Assembly (NCBI GenBank): GCA_964469525.1
Contig: CAYXYU010000003.1
Coordinates: 1-64,000 of the forward strand
Length of the DNA: 64,000 nucleotides
Source: JABDCD01 sp964469525
GTDB taxonomy: Bacteria; Pseudomonadota; Alphaproteobacteria; Rickettsiales; SXRF01
Direction: 5' to 3'
Position numbers and translations under genes: made by a program. The notes below the pieces were generated by a model. The model was not told the origin of the DNA. It made no database searches and saw nothing but the letters and a program-made list of their open reading frames with translations. Of this stretch, positions 51,303 to 59,462 are shown one piece after another; position 1 is the stretch's first letter, and each line of letters opens with the position of its first letter.

Positions 51303-52430
51303 ATGAAAACCCAACCCCTAACTCACATTTTAATTGGAATCCTGGTTGTCCTATGTATCGGCTTGTCCGGGGCTGCCCATGCGCAGGCGCGCATCAAGGA
51401 CATCATCTCCTTCGAGGGTGTGCGCGAGAACATGCTGATGGGCTACGGGCTGGTGGTTGGCCTCAATGGCACCGGCGACAAGCTGACCAACGCCGCTTTC
51501 ACGGAGCAGAGCCTGATCGCTTTTCTTGAGCGGCAGGGAGTCAATACGCGCGGCACATCGCTTAAGACGAAGAACGTGGCAGCTGTTACCGTTACGGCGC
51601 GCCTGCCCGCTTTTGCACGGGCTGGCAGCAAGCTCGATGTGACAGTGAGCGCCATGGGCGACGCCAAAGACTTGACCGGCGGTACGCTGCTCGCCACGCC
51701 GCTCTACGGCGCCGACAACGAAGTCTATGTGGTGGCGCAGGGGCAGATTTCGATCGGCGGCTTCAAGGCCAGCGCCGATTCCACCACCATCACCAAAGGG
51801 GTGCCGACCTCGGGCTTTGTCGCTAACGGCGGCATTGTCGAAAAAGAGATCAATTTCGATTTCAACAGCCTGCCGGAGGTCAAGCTGGCGCTGCGCAATC
51901 CTGACATCACCACCGCCGAGGCGGTGGCAAGTGTCATCAATGAGCAGGTCGGCCCCGGCTTGGCCGCGGTTTCCGATCCGGGTACTGTCGTGCTGACCGT
52001 GCCGGCAGCATACCAGAATAGCGTGACGCAGCTCTTGGCCGATGTGGAAAAGTTGGAAGTGCAGACCGATCAGGTGGCGAAGATCGTCATCGACGAGGCA
52101 TCGGGGACCATTGTCATGGGTGAGAACGTGCGCATCGATACGGTGGCGGTGGCGCAAGGCAACCTGATCGTGAAAATTGAAGAGACGCCGGTGGCTTCGC
52201 AACCGCCCCCCTTCGCGCCGGAAGGTTCAGAAACAGTGGTTGCCACCCAGGCCAGCGTGACGGTGGACGAGTCGCCGGGTAAGCGCATGGCGGTGCTGTC
52301 GCGCGGCGCCACGCTCAAGGACCTGGTGGCGGGCTTGAATGCGTTGGGCGTCGGTCCGCGCGACCTGATCACGATTCTGCAGACCATCAAGGCAGCGGGC
52401 GCGCTACAGGCCGAGATACAGACGAGGTAA
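51303..52430 (+). CDS. flgI: Flagellar P-ring protein FlgI
   Basis: FlgI forms the bushing ring in the peptidoglycan layer. It has a cleavable signal peptide (LIGILVVLCIGLSGAAHA) then RIKDIISFEGVRENMLMGYG and LVVGLNGTGDKLTNAAFTEQS, the diagnostic motifs, and ends RDLITILQTIKAAGALQAE. Length 375. First gene of a run flgI-flgJ-flgN-like-flgK-flgL-fliW on the plus strand. A consensus ribosome site (TAGGAGAG) precedes the ATG. Confidence 0.97.
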   Translation: MKTQPLTHILIGILVVLCIGLSGAAHAQARIKDIISFEGVRENMLMGYGLVVGLNGTGDKLTNAAFTEQSLIAFLERQGVNTRGTSLKTKNVAAVTVTARLPAFARAGSKLDVTVSAMGDAKDLTGGTLLATPLYGADNEVYVVAQGQISIGGFKASADSTTITKGVPTSGFVANGGIVEKEINFDFNSLPEVKLALRNPDITTAEAVASVINEQVGPGLAAVSDPGTVVLTVPAAYQNSVTQLLADVEKLEVQTDQVAKIVIDEASGTIVMGENVRIDTVAVAQGNLIVKIEETPVASQPPPFAPEGSETVVATQASVTVDESPGKRMAVLSRGATLKDLVAGLNALGVGPRDLITILQTIKAAGALQAEIQTR

Positions 52431-52432
52431 AT

Positions 52433-52543
52433 ATGAGATTCGTCAGACAGTGTTTCTCTCTATATCACCGGCTGCGCTGCCGGATGCTGCGCCGCCCCGA
52501 CAGTATCCTGCTTGCCTGCCTGGAGGAGAAGGTAGTTTTATGA
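52433..52543 (+). CDS. Possible 36-residue small protein between flgI and flgJ
   Basis: An ATG with GAGGTAA upstream opens a 36-codon frame (MRFVRQCFSLYHRLRCRMLR and onward) whose TGA stop overlaps the flgJ ATG as ATGA. It fills nearly all of the flgI-flgJ gap. The peptide is basic and Cys-rich. Translation coupling to flgJ is inferred. It could be chance because the region is short. Confidence 0.35.
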   Translation: MRFVRQCFSLYHRLRCRMLRRPDSILLACLEEKVVL

Positions 52544-52869
52544 TCAATCCCGCCGATGCCGCCGCACTGCTCTATGGCGGCCATGGATATGGCGCCGGGG
52601 CCGGTATCGCCGCGCTGGGCCAGGGTAAAGGGCTTACCGCGACGCAGATCGACCGGGCGGCGCAGGATTTCGAGGCGATGTTCATGGCACAGATGCTGGA
52701 GCAGATGTTTGGTGACTCGCTGGGGACGGAAGCGTTCGGTGACCAGGAGAGCCACGACATCTACAAGGCCCTGATGGTGGATGAATACGGGAAGGAAATC
52801 AGCCGCAGCGGCGGCATCGGCATCGCCGATTATGTGAAACGGGAACTGCTGAAGTTACAGGAGATGTAG
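52540..52869 (+). CDS. flgJ: Flagellar rod-binding protein FlgJ (rod domain only)
   Basis: The 109-residue protein carries the FlgJ N-terminal rod-binding domain: DRAAQDFEAMFMAQMLEQMF, GDQESHDIYKALMVDEYGKE and GIGIADYVKRELL. The C-terminal muramidase domain of enterobacterial FlgJ is absent, as is usual in alphaproteobacteria. GGAGGAGAAGG upstream of the ATG at 52540 is a strong site. The frame opens earlier at 52450 but without similarity. It precedes the FlgN-like gene by 2 bases. Confidence 0.87.
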   Translation: MINPADAAALLYGGHGYGAGAGIAALGQGKGLTATQIDRAAQDFEAMFMAQMLEQMFGDSLGTEAFGDQESHDIYKALMVDEYGKEISRSGGIGIADYVKRELLKLQEM

Positions 52870-52871
52870 TT

Positions 52872-53321
52872 ATGGGTACGCAAATGAATGCCTCCGCACC
52901 GTCGATCAAGGTGCAGGACGTCATTACACTCACCGCACGGCTGGCACAGCTGCTGGCCGAGGAGGTTGATCTGCTTTCGGAGATGAAAGTCTCGAAGATC
53001 GAGGCATTGCAACAGGAGAAGCTGTTCCTGGTGAACGCGCTCGATGCGCAGCGCCGGCTGCTCGACAAGCATCCGCACCTGCTCGAAGCCATTCCGTCAC
53101 AGGATAAGCAGGACCTTAGGGAGGTTGTCGAGGTATTCAATGACATCCTCGAGGAGAACCATCGCAAACTCCTGCTGGCCAAGGAAGTCAACCACAAGAT
53201 CGTCGAAGCGATCACCGCCGTCGTCAGGGAGCAGACTGCGAGCAAGGTGTATGACGGCAAGGGCTATGCCGGCGCGGCGCCGTTTGAGACGTTGTCGGTG
53301 ACGTTGAATAAAACCATTTAG
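52872..53321 (+). CDS. FlgN-like flagellar export chaperone
   Basis: The 149-residue protein is almost all helical with ITLTARLAQLLAEEVDLLSEM and VSKIEALQQEKLFLVNAL, the pattern of FlgN family chaperones that guard FlgK and FlgL before export. It lies directly before flgK and flgL, as expected for their chaperone. The match is based on helix pattern and context, since FlgN proteins are poorly conserved. Confidence 0.65.
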   Translation: MGTQMNASAPSIKVQDVITLTARLAQLLAEEVDLLSEMKVSKIEALQQEKLFLVNALDAQRRLLDKHPHLLEAIPSQDKQDLREVVEVFNDILEENHRKLLLAKEVNHKIVEAITAVVREQTASKVYDGKGYAGAAPFETLSVTLNKTI

Positions 53322-53329
53322 GGGCGATT

Positions 53330-56050
53330 ATGACCGGAGGACTATCCACCGTTCTCAATAACGCACTGGCAGGACTGAACGTCAGCCAGCAGTCGCTGGC
53401 CGTGCTGTCGCAAAACATCGCCAATGTCAATACGCCCGGCTACAGCCGCCAGGTCATCAGCCAGAGCGCCGTTTATCTCGACGGGCAGGGCGCCGGCGTC
53501 AGCATTGCCGAAATCACCCGCAAGGTCGATGAATATCTCGCCAGATCCGTGCAGGGCCAAATGTCGGTGGCGGGCATGGCAGAGCTGATCAACGACTACA
53601 ACACGCGCGTCCAGATCATGATGGGCCAGCCGGGCGCGCAGAACAGCATCGACAGCTACGTAAATAATTTCTTCAACGCGCTGCAGTCGCTGGCGCAGAC
53701 GCCGCAGGATTCCACCCTCCAGCGCACCACGGTTAATGCCGGCGTCGCGCTGGCCAGCCAGGCGCAGCAGCTGGCGACGTCACTGCGTGATCTGCAGTTC
53801 CAGGCTGATCAGGATATCAGCAACGCCATCGGCATCATCAACAACAGCCTGGACAATATCGCCGCTCTCAATGTCACCATCAGCAACGCCCTGGCGGTAG
53901 GTCGCTCAGTGTCGGAACTGGAGGACCAGCGTGACCGGCTGGTGCGGGAGATTGCTTCCTACATCAACATCAGCACCTTCAGCCGTTCCAACGGCGCCAT
54001 TAATATCACCACCGCCAACGGCATCTCCCTGCTCGACGACAACCGTTATCAGCTGAGCTATCATGCAGCCGGTTCAGCGGCGGCCTTCAGCAGCGAAACC
54101 GGGCTGGCACCGATCCTGCTGACGCAGGTCGACGCCAACGGCAATGCTCAGAATACGCCGATTGAGCTGGTATCAGGTGGCGTATCCGCCGAGATTGTAA
54201 GCTCCCTGTCCTCAGGCAGGATGCAGGGATTGCTGATCATGCGCGACCGGCAGCTTCCGGCCATACTGGCGCAACTCGACGTGCTGGCGGCGAATCTCCG
54301 CGACCAGATCAACGCCGTGCACAACAAAGGCACCGGGTTTCCCGGCGCCAACAGCCTGACTGGCACCCGCCTGATCGGCGCGCAGGATTTCAGCCTGTGG
54401 AGCGGCAGCGTACGCATCGCCCTGCTCGATGGAAACGGGGAGCCGATTTCTTCCAACTACGGACACGAGGCGGACGGCATGCCGCCGCTCGTGATCGATA
54501 TGGGGTCATTAAACACCGGCATCGGTGCCGGCAGCCCGACGGTGCAGGGCATCATCGACGTCATCAACCAGTATTACGGCGTGCCGCAGAACAAGGTGAC
54601 ACTGGGGAATTTGAGCGATATCCAGATAGTATCCAACAGCGCCAGCGTTCCCGGCTCGCCGGCGCAGTTCAGCTTTGATTTCAATCTGACCAACCTGTCC
54701 GACCTGTCAGCGAACTTCTTCGTGACGGACATCCAGGTACTGGACAGCACCAGCACCGATATCACCTCGACCACCTCCACCATTCCCTCGGTGGATCTGG
54801 CCGCCACCAACACCTATGAGACCGCCAACGGCAGCACCACCGTCACTGTCAATACCGCCAGTGCGCACGGGTTTACCAACGGCGACCGCATTTACCTATC
54901 CACACCGCCTGGCGGTCCTTACAACAATATTCCCGCCGCGGAGCTGGGCGGCTTCTTCACCATCGCCAATGTCACCGCCACCAGCTTCGAGATCACCGTC
55001 ACCACCCCCGCCAACAGCGCCCTGCAGATCGACGTCGCGGCGCAGACCGCCATGCCGCCCTATAGCGATGTGGCGGCGGGTGAGGTGGGGCGCACCGGCG
55101 GCAGTGGGCTGATCACCGCCGATCTTTCCCTCAATCCCACCTCATCTTTCTATACCATTGTCGCCACGGTCGCCGTCGATGACGGGGAAGGGAATCTCAG
55201 CACATCGCAGATCCGCTATGTCGTCAATAACAACCAGCAGAATTTCTTCAACTCGCATATCTCGGCGAGCGCGGCGAACGGCAACGGGGTGCTCGTCCTG
55301 CCCGCCTCCACCCAGGTGCTGGCGCGCGCCATGCTGGTCGATGCCGATGGCAATGAGCTCTCCAAGGTCAATGGGAAATACACCACGCTGGAGAACGGCT
55401 ACCTGAAGATTGTTACGAACAACAGCAGCTACAGCATCGCCATCGACAGCCTGGACAGCAATGAACTAGGCAAGCCGGGCGGGGTGCCGCCGACGCCGGC
55501 CAGCAACCGCGGCTTCTCGCATTATTTCGAGCTGAATAATTTCTTCGGCAGCAATCAGCCGGTCGGTGGCGGCGACACGCTGGCCGGCAGCGCCCTCAAT
55601 TTCCGGGTCGAGTCGCGCCTGCAGACCAACCCCAGCCTGATTTCGCTCGGCACGCTCGTGCGCAGTTCGCACTCCTCGACCAACGACCTGCCATACACAT
55701 TCGAGCGTAACGTCGGCGATAACAGCATTATCCAGCAGCTGGCGGCAATCAGCGCGCAGACGGTTAGTTTTGCCGCCGCCGGTGGTCTGGGGGCCACCAC
55801 CAAGACGTTCGCCAATTACTCGGGCCAGATCGTTGGCGAAGCTGCTGCGACCGCGGCGGCCGCTAAAGTAAATCACACCAACGCCCAGACGCTGCTCGAC
55901 GGATTCAACAACCAGGCGTCGGCCATCAGCGGCGTCAACCTGGATACCGAGTTGGCCAATACGGTTATTTACCAGAATGCTTACACCGCATCGGCGCGCG
56001 TCATCACCGTGGCCAACACCTTGTTCGATACGTTGCTGGAAGCGGTCTAG
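53330..56050 (+). CDS. flgK: Flagellar hook-associated protein 1 FlgK, with extra domain
   Basis: FlgK joins hook to filament. The N-terminus LSTVLNNALAGLNVSQQSLAV with SQNIANVNTPGYSRQ and the C-terminal SGVNLDTELANTVIYQNAYTASARVI are standard. At 906 residues it is far longer than the usual 450-650. The extra part includes about residues 490-580, with VTVNTASAHGFTNGDRIYLS and FTIANVTATSFEITV, a beta-rich module reminiscent of surface or tail-fibre domains. A GGAGGACT site sits by the start. Confidence 0.93.
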   Translation: MTGGLSTVLNNALAGLNVSQQSLAVLSQNIANVNTPGYSRQVISQSAVYLDGQGAGVSIAEITRKVDEYLARSVQGQMSVAGMAELINDYNTRVQIMMGQPGAQNSIDSYVNNFFNALQSLAQTPQDSTLQRTTVNAGVALASQAQQLATSLRDLQFQADQDISNAIGIINNSLDNIAALNVTISNALAVGRSVSELEDQRDRLVREIASYINISTFSRSNGAINITTANGISLLDDNRYQLSYHAAGSAAAFSSETGLAPILLTQVDANGNAQNTPIELVSGGVSAEIVSSLSSGRMQGLLIMRDRQLPAILAQLDVLAANLRDQINAVHNKGTGFPGANSLTGTRLIGAQDFSLWSGSVRIALLDGNGEPISSNYGHEADGMPPLVIDMGSLNTGIGAGSPTVQGIIDVINQYYGVPQNKVTLGNLSDIQIVSNSASVPGSPAQFSFDFNLTNLSDLSANFFVTDIQVLDSTSTDITSTTSTIPSVDLAATNTYETANGSTTVTVNTASAHGFTNGDRIYLSTPPGGPYNNIPAAELGGFFTIANVTATSFEITVTTPANSALQIDVAAQTAMPPYSDVAAGEVGRTGGSGLITADLSLNPTSSFYTIVATVAVDDGEGNLSTSQIRYVVNNNQQNFFNSHISASAANGNGVLVLPASTQVLARAMLVDADGNELSKVNGKYTTLENGYLKIVTNNSSYSIAIDSLDSNELGKPGGVPPTPASNRGFSHYFELNNFFGSNQPVGGGDTLAGSALNFRVESRLQTNPSLISLGTLVRSSHSSTNDLPYTFERNVGDNSIIQQLAAISAQTVSFAAAGGLGATTKTFANYSGQIVGEAAATAAAAKVNHTNAQTLLDGFNNQASAISGVNLDTELANTVIYQNAYTASARVITVANTLFDTLLEAV

Positions 56051-56071
56051 CGGCGAGAAAGGAGATAATAT

Positions 56072-56977
56072 ATGGCGGTAGATATTTTAGGCAGCCTCGC
56101 CTTGTTCCAGACGACGCTGAATAACGTTGCCAAGGTGCAGAACGACCTGACGCAGGCGCAGATCCAGCTGTCGAGCAACCAGAAGTCGCAGGACTTCGCC
56201 GGCATGGCGTCGGAGACGCAGCAGTATCTCGCACTCGATGCCATCGTCGCCAAGCTCGGCCAGTACCAGAACGACAACCAGATCGTGCTGTCACGCGTCA
56301 ACACGACGAGCTCGGTGCTGGGCCAGATCATCGATTCGGCCAGCGAGCTGCAGAGCCTGATCCTGCAGCGGCGCAGCGGCACCTTCGATGAGGCATCCTT
56401 CGCGGTGCAGATGGACGGGCTGTGGCAGCAGATTGCCGGCCAGCTCAACACCAACATCGGCGGCAATTATCTTTTCGCCGGCACCAAGAACAACATTCCG
56501 CCGGTGGATACGAATTTCCCGATTCTGGCGCAGGTCGGCGTGCCGGATGACCGCTATTACCGCGGCAGCACGGACGACCTCACCGTGCGCGCCGACGACA
56601 ACGTCACGCTGACCTACAACGTACGCGCCGACCATGCCGGCTTCCAGAAAATCATCGCTGCCATCGCCACCGCCAAGCGCGGCAACGACATCGGCAGCGA
56701 CAGCTACCTGGCCGACGCGGTGGGGCTGATCGAGCAGGGGATACGCGAGGTCATATCGGCGCGCGCCACGGTGGACGCCACCAAGGTGTCGCTGCTCAAT
56801 ATCTCGCAGAACCAGCAGGCGCTGCAGCTCTACTGGAAGGGATTGCGCGAAAGCATCGGCAATACCGACATCGTGGCGGTATCGACGCAGGTGGCGGTCA
56901 ATCAGGGCATCCTGCAGGCGACGTTTCAGGCGTTTGCCAAGATCAGCTCCTTGCAATTGTCGAATTACTTAAGGTAA
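56072..56977 (+). CDS. flgL: Flagellar hook-associated protein 3 FlgL
   Basis: FlgL is the second hook-filament junction protein and a flagellin homologue. It has N-terminal LGSLALFQTTLNNVAKVQND, SSNQKSQDFAGMASETQQYL and GGNYLFAGTKNNIPPVD, and the C-terminal helix NQGILQATFQAFAKISSLQL. Length 301. A GAGAAAGGAG site precedes the ATG, 21 bases after flgK. Confidence 0.9.
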   Translation: MAVDILGSLALFQTTLNNVAKVQNDLTQAQIQLSSNQKSQDFAGMASETQQYLALDAIVAKLGQYQNDNQIVLSRVNTTSSVLGQIIDSASELQSLILQRRSGTFDEASFAVQMDGLWQQIAGQLNTNIGGNYLFAGTKNNIPPVDTNFPILAQVGVPDDRYYRGSTDDLTVRADDNVTLTYNVRADHAGFQKIIAAIATAKRGNDIGSDSYLADAVGLIEQGIREVISARATVDATKVSLLNISQNQQALQLYWKGLRESIGNTDIVAVSTQVAVNQGILQATFQAFAKISSLQLSNYLR

Positions 56978-56993
56978 ATAGGAGGGCGGACAC

Positions 56994-57485
56994 ATGGCGG
57001 CACCTCAACACCATCGGTCGGCATCGTTAACCACCACGATTTCTTCAGGCGTTGCAAGGATGGAAACCATCAAATCGCGTTTCGGCGATGTAACCGTAGA
57101 TACCGAAAAAGCGTTGCAGTTTCCGCGCGGGCTGCTCGGCATGCCTGACCGGCTGCGCTTCGCACTGGCGCAGTTTCCCAACCCCAGGATGGGGCAGTTC
57201 ATGCTGCTGCAGTCGCTGGACGACCCCGCGACCTCCTTTATTACCCTGCCGCTCGAGCTGCAGAACGCCATCCTGGCGCCGGAAGACGTCAAAAGCGCCT
57301 GCCGCGACCTGCAGATCCCCGAGCCGAACCTGGCGCTGCTGCTGATCGTGTCGGTGCACAGGAGTCCCGACCAGGTGCGGCTGTCGGCCAACGCGCGCGC
57401 GCCGCTTTTCATCGACGCCGAACGCCGTCTCGGCGTGCAATACGTGTTCCAGCAGGAGCATTACAAAGTCCAGCACATGCTGTAA
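56994..57485 (+). CDS. fliW: Flagellar assembly factor FliW
   Basis: FliW binds flagellin and in other bacteria titrates CsrA to couple flagellin translation to export. The conserved part starts METIKSRFGDV at 57060 and has FPRGLLGMPD, FMLLQSLDDPATSFITLP and ARAPLFIDAERRLGVQYV. The ATG at 56994 has a strong AGGAGGGCGG site and adds 22 residues; I keep it. No csrA gene is in the window. Confidence 0.88.
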   Translation: MAAPQHHRSASLTTTISSGVARMETIKSRFGDVTVDTEKALQFPRGLLGMPDRLRFALAQFPNPRMGQFMLLQSLDDPATSFITLPLELQNAILAPEDVKSACRDLQIPEPNLALLLIVSVHRSPDQVRLSANARAPLFIDAERRLGVQYVFQQEHYKVQHML

Positions 57486-57498
57486 GTCTGTTTATGCT

Positions 57499-57563
57499 TG
57501 TCATCCTGAGCGAGCGAAGCGAGTCGAAGGATCTTAAGATCCCTCGGCAAGCTCGGGATGACA
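57499..57563. repeat. Dispersed palindromic repeat, TCATCCTGAGCGAGCG...GGGATGACA type
   Basis: Starts TGTCATCCTGAGCGAGCGAA and ends CTCGGGATGACAG, with central GGATCTTAAGATCC, a close relative of the copy at 16962-17028. It ends 5 bases before the fliB start codon and replaces the normal ribosome-site region. Confidence 0.85.
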
Positions 57564-57567
57564 GCTA

Positions 57568-58743
57568 GTGACCGCCATCCTTCGCAGCCGATTCCTCTCG
57601 CAGTTCGCCTGCCTGGGTGAACGTTGCGAGGATACGTGCTGCAAAGGCTGGTCGATGCAGGTCGATGCAGCGACCATAGCGCGCTACCAAAAGGAATCCC
57701 CCGAATTGATGGATGCCGTCGAAGCGGTGCAGGAGTCGCCGTGGATCATGCGCAAGGACAAGGCGAGCGGCTACTGCGTCAAATTTGATGGCGGCCTGTG
57801 CGGCATCCATAAGCAGCATGGCGACCGCTTCCTCGGCGATGCCTGCCATTTCTACCCGCGCTCAACGCGGAAGCTGGGCGACCAGGTGGTGATGACGGCC
57901 ACCCTGTCCTGCCCGGAGGTGGCGCGGCTGGCCCTGCGTACCCCGGATGCCTGTGCGCTGGAAGCGGCGGAGACCGACCGGCTGCCGCACAGCCTCAAGG
58001 ACTACCTGCCGGAAACCATTCCGCCAGCGGAAGCGATCAGTATTCATCAGGCATTCCTGACGGCGGCGGACGACGCGTCATCGACCGCCGAGCAGATTTT
58101 CCTGCGCATCGCCAGTGCCAGCCGGTCGATCGAGTTGATCGCCAAAAAAGACTGGGCGAAGGCGGTGCCGTTTTACCTGAAGAGCACCGATCTCTACGCG
58201 CCGCCCGCCGAGACGAACCCGGCCGATCCGTTCAACCTGCTGCACGCGCTGGCCGGGCTGATCGTCGCCTCTCACAAGCCGATGCCGGAGCGGCTGCAGC
58301 AGACGGTCTCCGAGATGGAGCAGGCGCTTTCCGTGACGCTCGACTGGCCGCAGGTGCTGATCCACACCGGCGATGACAGCCTGCCGAGCTACCGGTGCCT
58401 GCGCGCGCTGTGGGAGCAGGAGGGGGCGGTGCGTCACGCGGCGGTGCTGCGCCGCTGGCTGCAGATGCAGCTGGCGCTCTCACTGTATCCTTTCGCCGGG
58501 CTGGGAGAAAGCTTAAGCGACCGCATCGCCATTCTCGGCGTCCGGCTGGCCACGGTGAAGCTCGCCCTGATGTGCGCCTGCTCCATCCACGGCGCGAAGC
58601 TGCCGGAGGATACGGTGGTGCGCATTGTGCAGAGCCTGTCGCGTTTCCTCGATCATCTCGGCGACCCGGCCTTTTCGCTGGCTATATATAAAGAGACGGG
58701 CTGGATCACGGACGCACGGATGCGGGGGTTGCTGGCGGGGTAA
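57568..58743 (+). CDS. fliB: FliB-family flagellin lysine N-methylase
   Basis: FliB methylates lysines of flagellin in Salmonella. The protein has the cysteine cluster FACLGERCEDTCCKGWSMQV, then GGLCGIHKQHGDRFLGDACH, typical of FliB and related Fe-S radical-type proteins (YkgJ cluster). Length 391 fits. It starts at GTG right after a palindromic repeat with no clear ribosome site. It sits between fliW and flagellin, but that flagellin holds only four lysines. Confidence 0.85.
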   Translation: MTAILRSRFLSQFACLGERCEDTCCKGWSMQVDAATIARYQKESPELMDAVEAVQESPWIMRKDKASGYCVKFDGGLCGIHKQHGDRFLGDACHFYPRSTRKLGDQVVMTATLSCPEVARLALRTPDACALEAAETDRLPHSLKDYLPETIPPAEAISIHQAFLTAADDASSTAEQIFLRIASASRSIELIAKKDWAKAVPFYLKSTDLYAPPAETNPADPFNLLHALAGLIVASHKPMPERLQQTVSEMEQALSVTLDWPQVLIHTGDDSLPSYRCLRALWEQEGAVRHAAVLRRWLQMQLALSLYPFAGLGESLSDRIAILGVRLATVKLALMCACSIHGAKLPEDTVVRIVQSLSRFLDHLGDPAFSLAIYKETGWITDARMRGLLAG

Positions 58744-58750
58744 GGTTACC

Positions 58751-58850
58751 CGTCATCACCCGAATCGGCGTAGCCGATTTCTAGGGTGATCCAGTTTGAA
58801 TATAAACCTGATGGCTTAGAATTCCTGCGGAATTCAGGCCGTGACAAAGG
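58751..58850. repeat. Composite palindromic repeat, left of GIY-YIG gene
   Basis: Two hairpins (GAATCGGCGTAGCCGATTT and GAATTCCTGCGGAATTC) flanked by CGTCATC and GTGACAAAGGAGAG. Same build as the copy at 59163-59268. Its right end supplies the ribosome site of the GIY-YIG gene. Confidence 0.8.
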
Positions 58851-58857
58851 AGAGGAT

Positions 58858-59160
58858 ATGCGCTGGGAATGTATCGCAGTCTATATTATGACGAACATGC
58901 GAAATGGCACGCTCTATATCGGCGTCACCTCGAATCTCATCCGCAGAATCTTCGAACATAAAAGCAATGCCGTCGATGGCTTCACCAAGAAGTACGGTCT
59001 GCACACGCTGGTGTATTACGAGCTCTTCGACAGCATGGAAGCCGCTATCCATCGGGAAAAGCGCCTCAAAAAATATACCCGGGAAGCCAAGCTGGCGCTT
59101 ATTGAGAACATGAATCCCGAATGGAAGGATCTGTATGACTCCATAGCCGTCATGGCCTGA
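58858..59160 (+). CDS. GIY-YIG nuclease domain protein
   Basis: A single-domain endonuclease-like protein of 100 residues: CIAVYIMTNMRNGTLYIGVT holds the GIY-YIG pattern, followed by SNLIRRIFEHKSNAVDGF (catalytic Arg in the helix), YGLHTLVYYELFDSMEAAIHREK with the likely catalytic Glu, and the C-terminal KKYTREAKLALIE. UPF0213/YhbQ type. Composite repeats lie on both sides. The frame runs upstream into the left repeat. Confidence 0.9.
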   Translation: MRWECIAVYIMTNMRNGTLYIGVTSNLIRRIFEHKSNAVDGFTKKYGLHTLVYYELFDSMEAAIHREKRLKKYTREAKLALIENMNPEWKDLYDSIAVMA

Positions 59161-59162
59161 CT

Positions 59163-59268
59163 CGTCATCCCCTGAATTTGCGCAGCAAATTCTAAGGGGA
59201 TCCAGTAGCAAAGAAAGGCTGGATGGCCTTAGAATCGCTTTCGCGATTCAGGCCATGACGAAAGAGAG
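59163..59268. repeat. Composite palindromic repeat, right of GIY-YIG gene
   Basis: Two hairpins (GAATTTGCGCAGCAAATTC and GAATCGCTTTCGCGATTC) flanked by CGTCATCC and ATGACGAAAGAGAG. Same layout as the repeat at 58751-58850 on the other side of the GIY-YIG gene. Confidence 0.85.
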
Positions 59269-59462
59269 TAAAAACACAAAATTTATTTCGAATATTTATG
59301 GTTTAGTTTCAATATAATAACCACTAAATCCTAAGGAGGTTCCGCCGTATTAACCGGTCATTAACCATTCTCCCCGATAATGGGAAGTAATGTGGAATAA
59401 ATCCCACAGTGTGAAAGCATGTAGCTTTCGGTTCATAACAAGTCCAAGTAGGAGACGATCCC
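59269..59462 (+). promoter_or_regulatory. Flagellin upstream region and leader
   Basis: No gene is seen from 59161 to 59462. A TATAAT lies at 59313-59318 without a good -35 box. A perfect AAGGAGGT at 59333-59340 has no start codon after it. Further on are CCGATAA (59374-59380, like a flagellar -10), a GAAAGC/GCTTTC hairpin (59413-59429) and the flagellin ribosome site GGAG at 59451. Which promoter is used cannot be decided by eye. Confidence 0.4.

Noticed and set aside
59354..59380. Sigma28 promoter for flagellin
   Set aside because: CCGATAA fits the -10 part, but no TAAA-type -35 lies at the right distance, and many alphaproteobacteria lack this sigma factor route.
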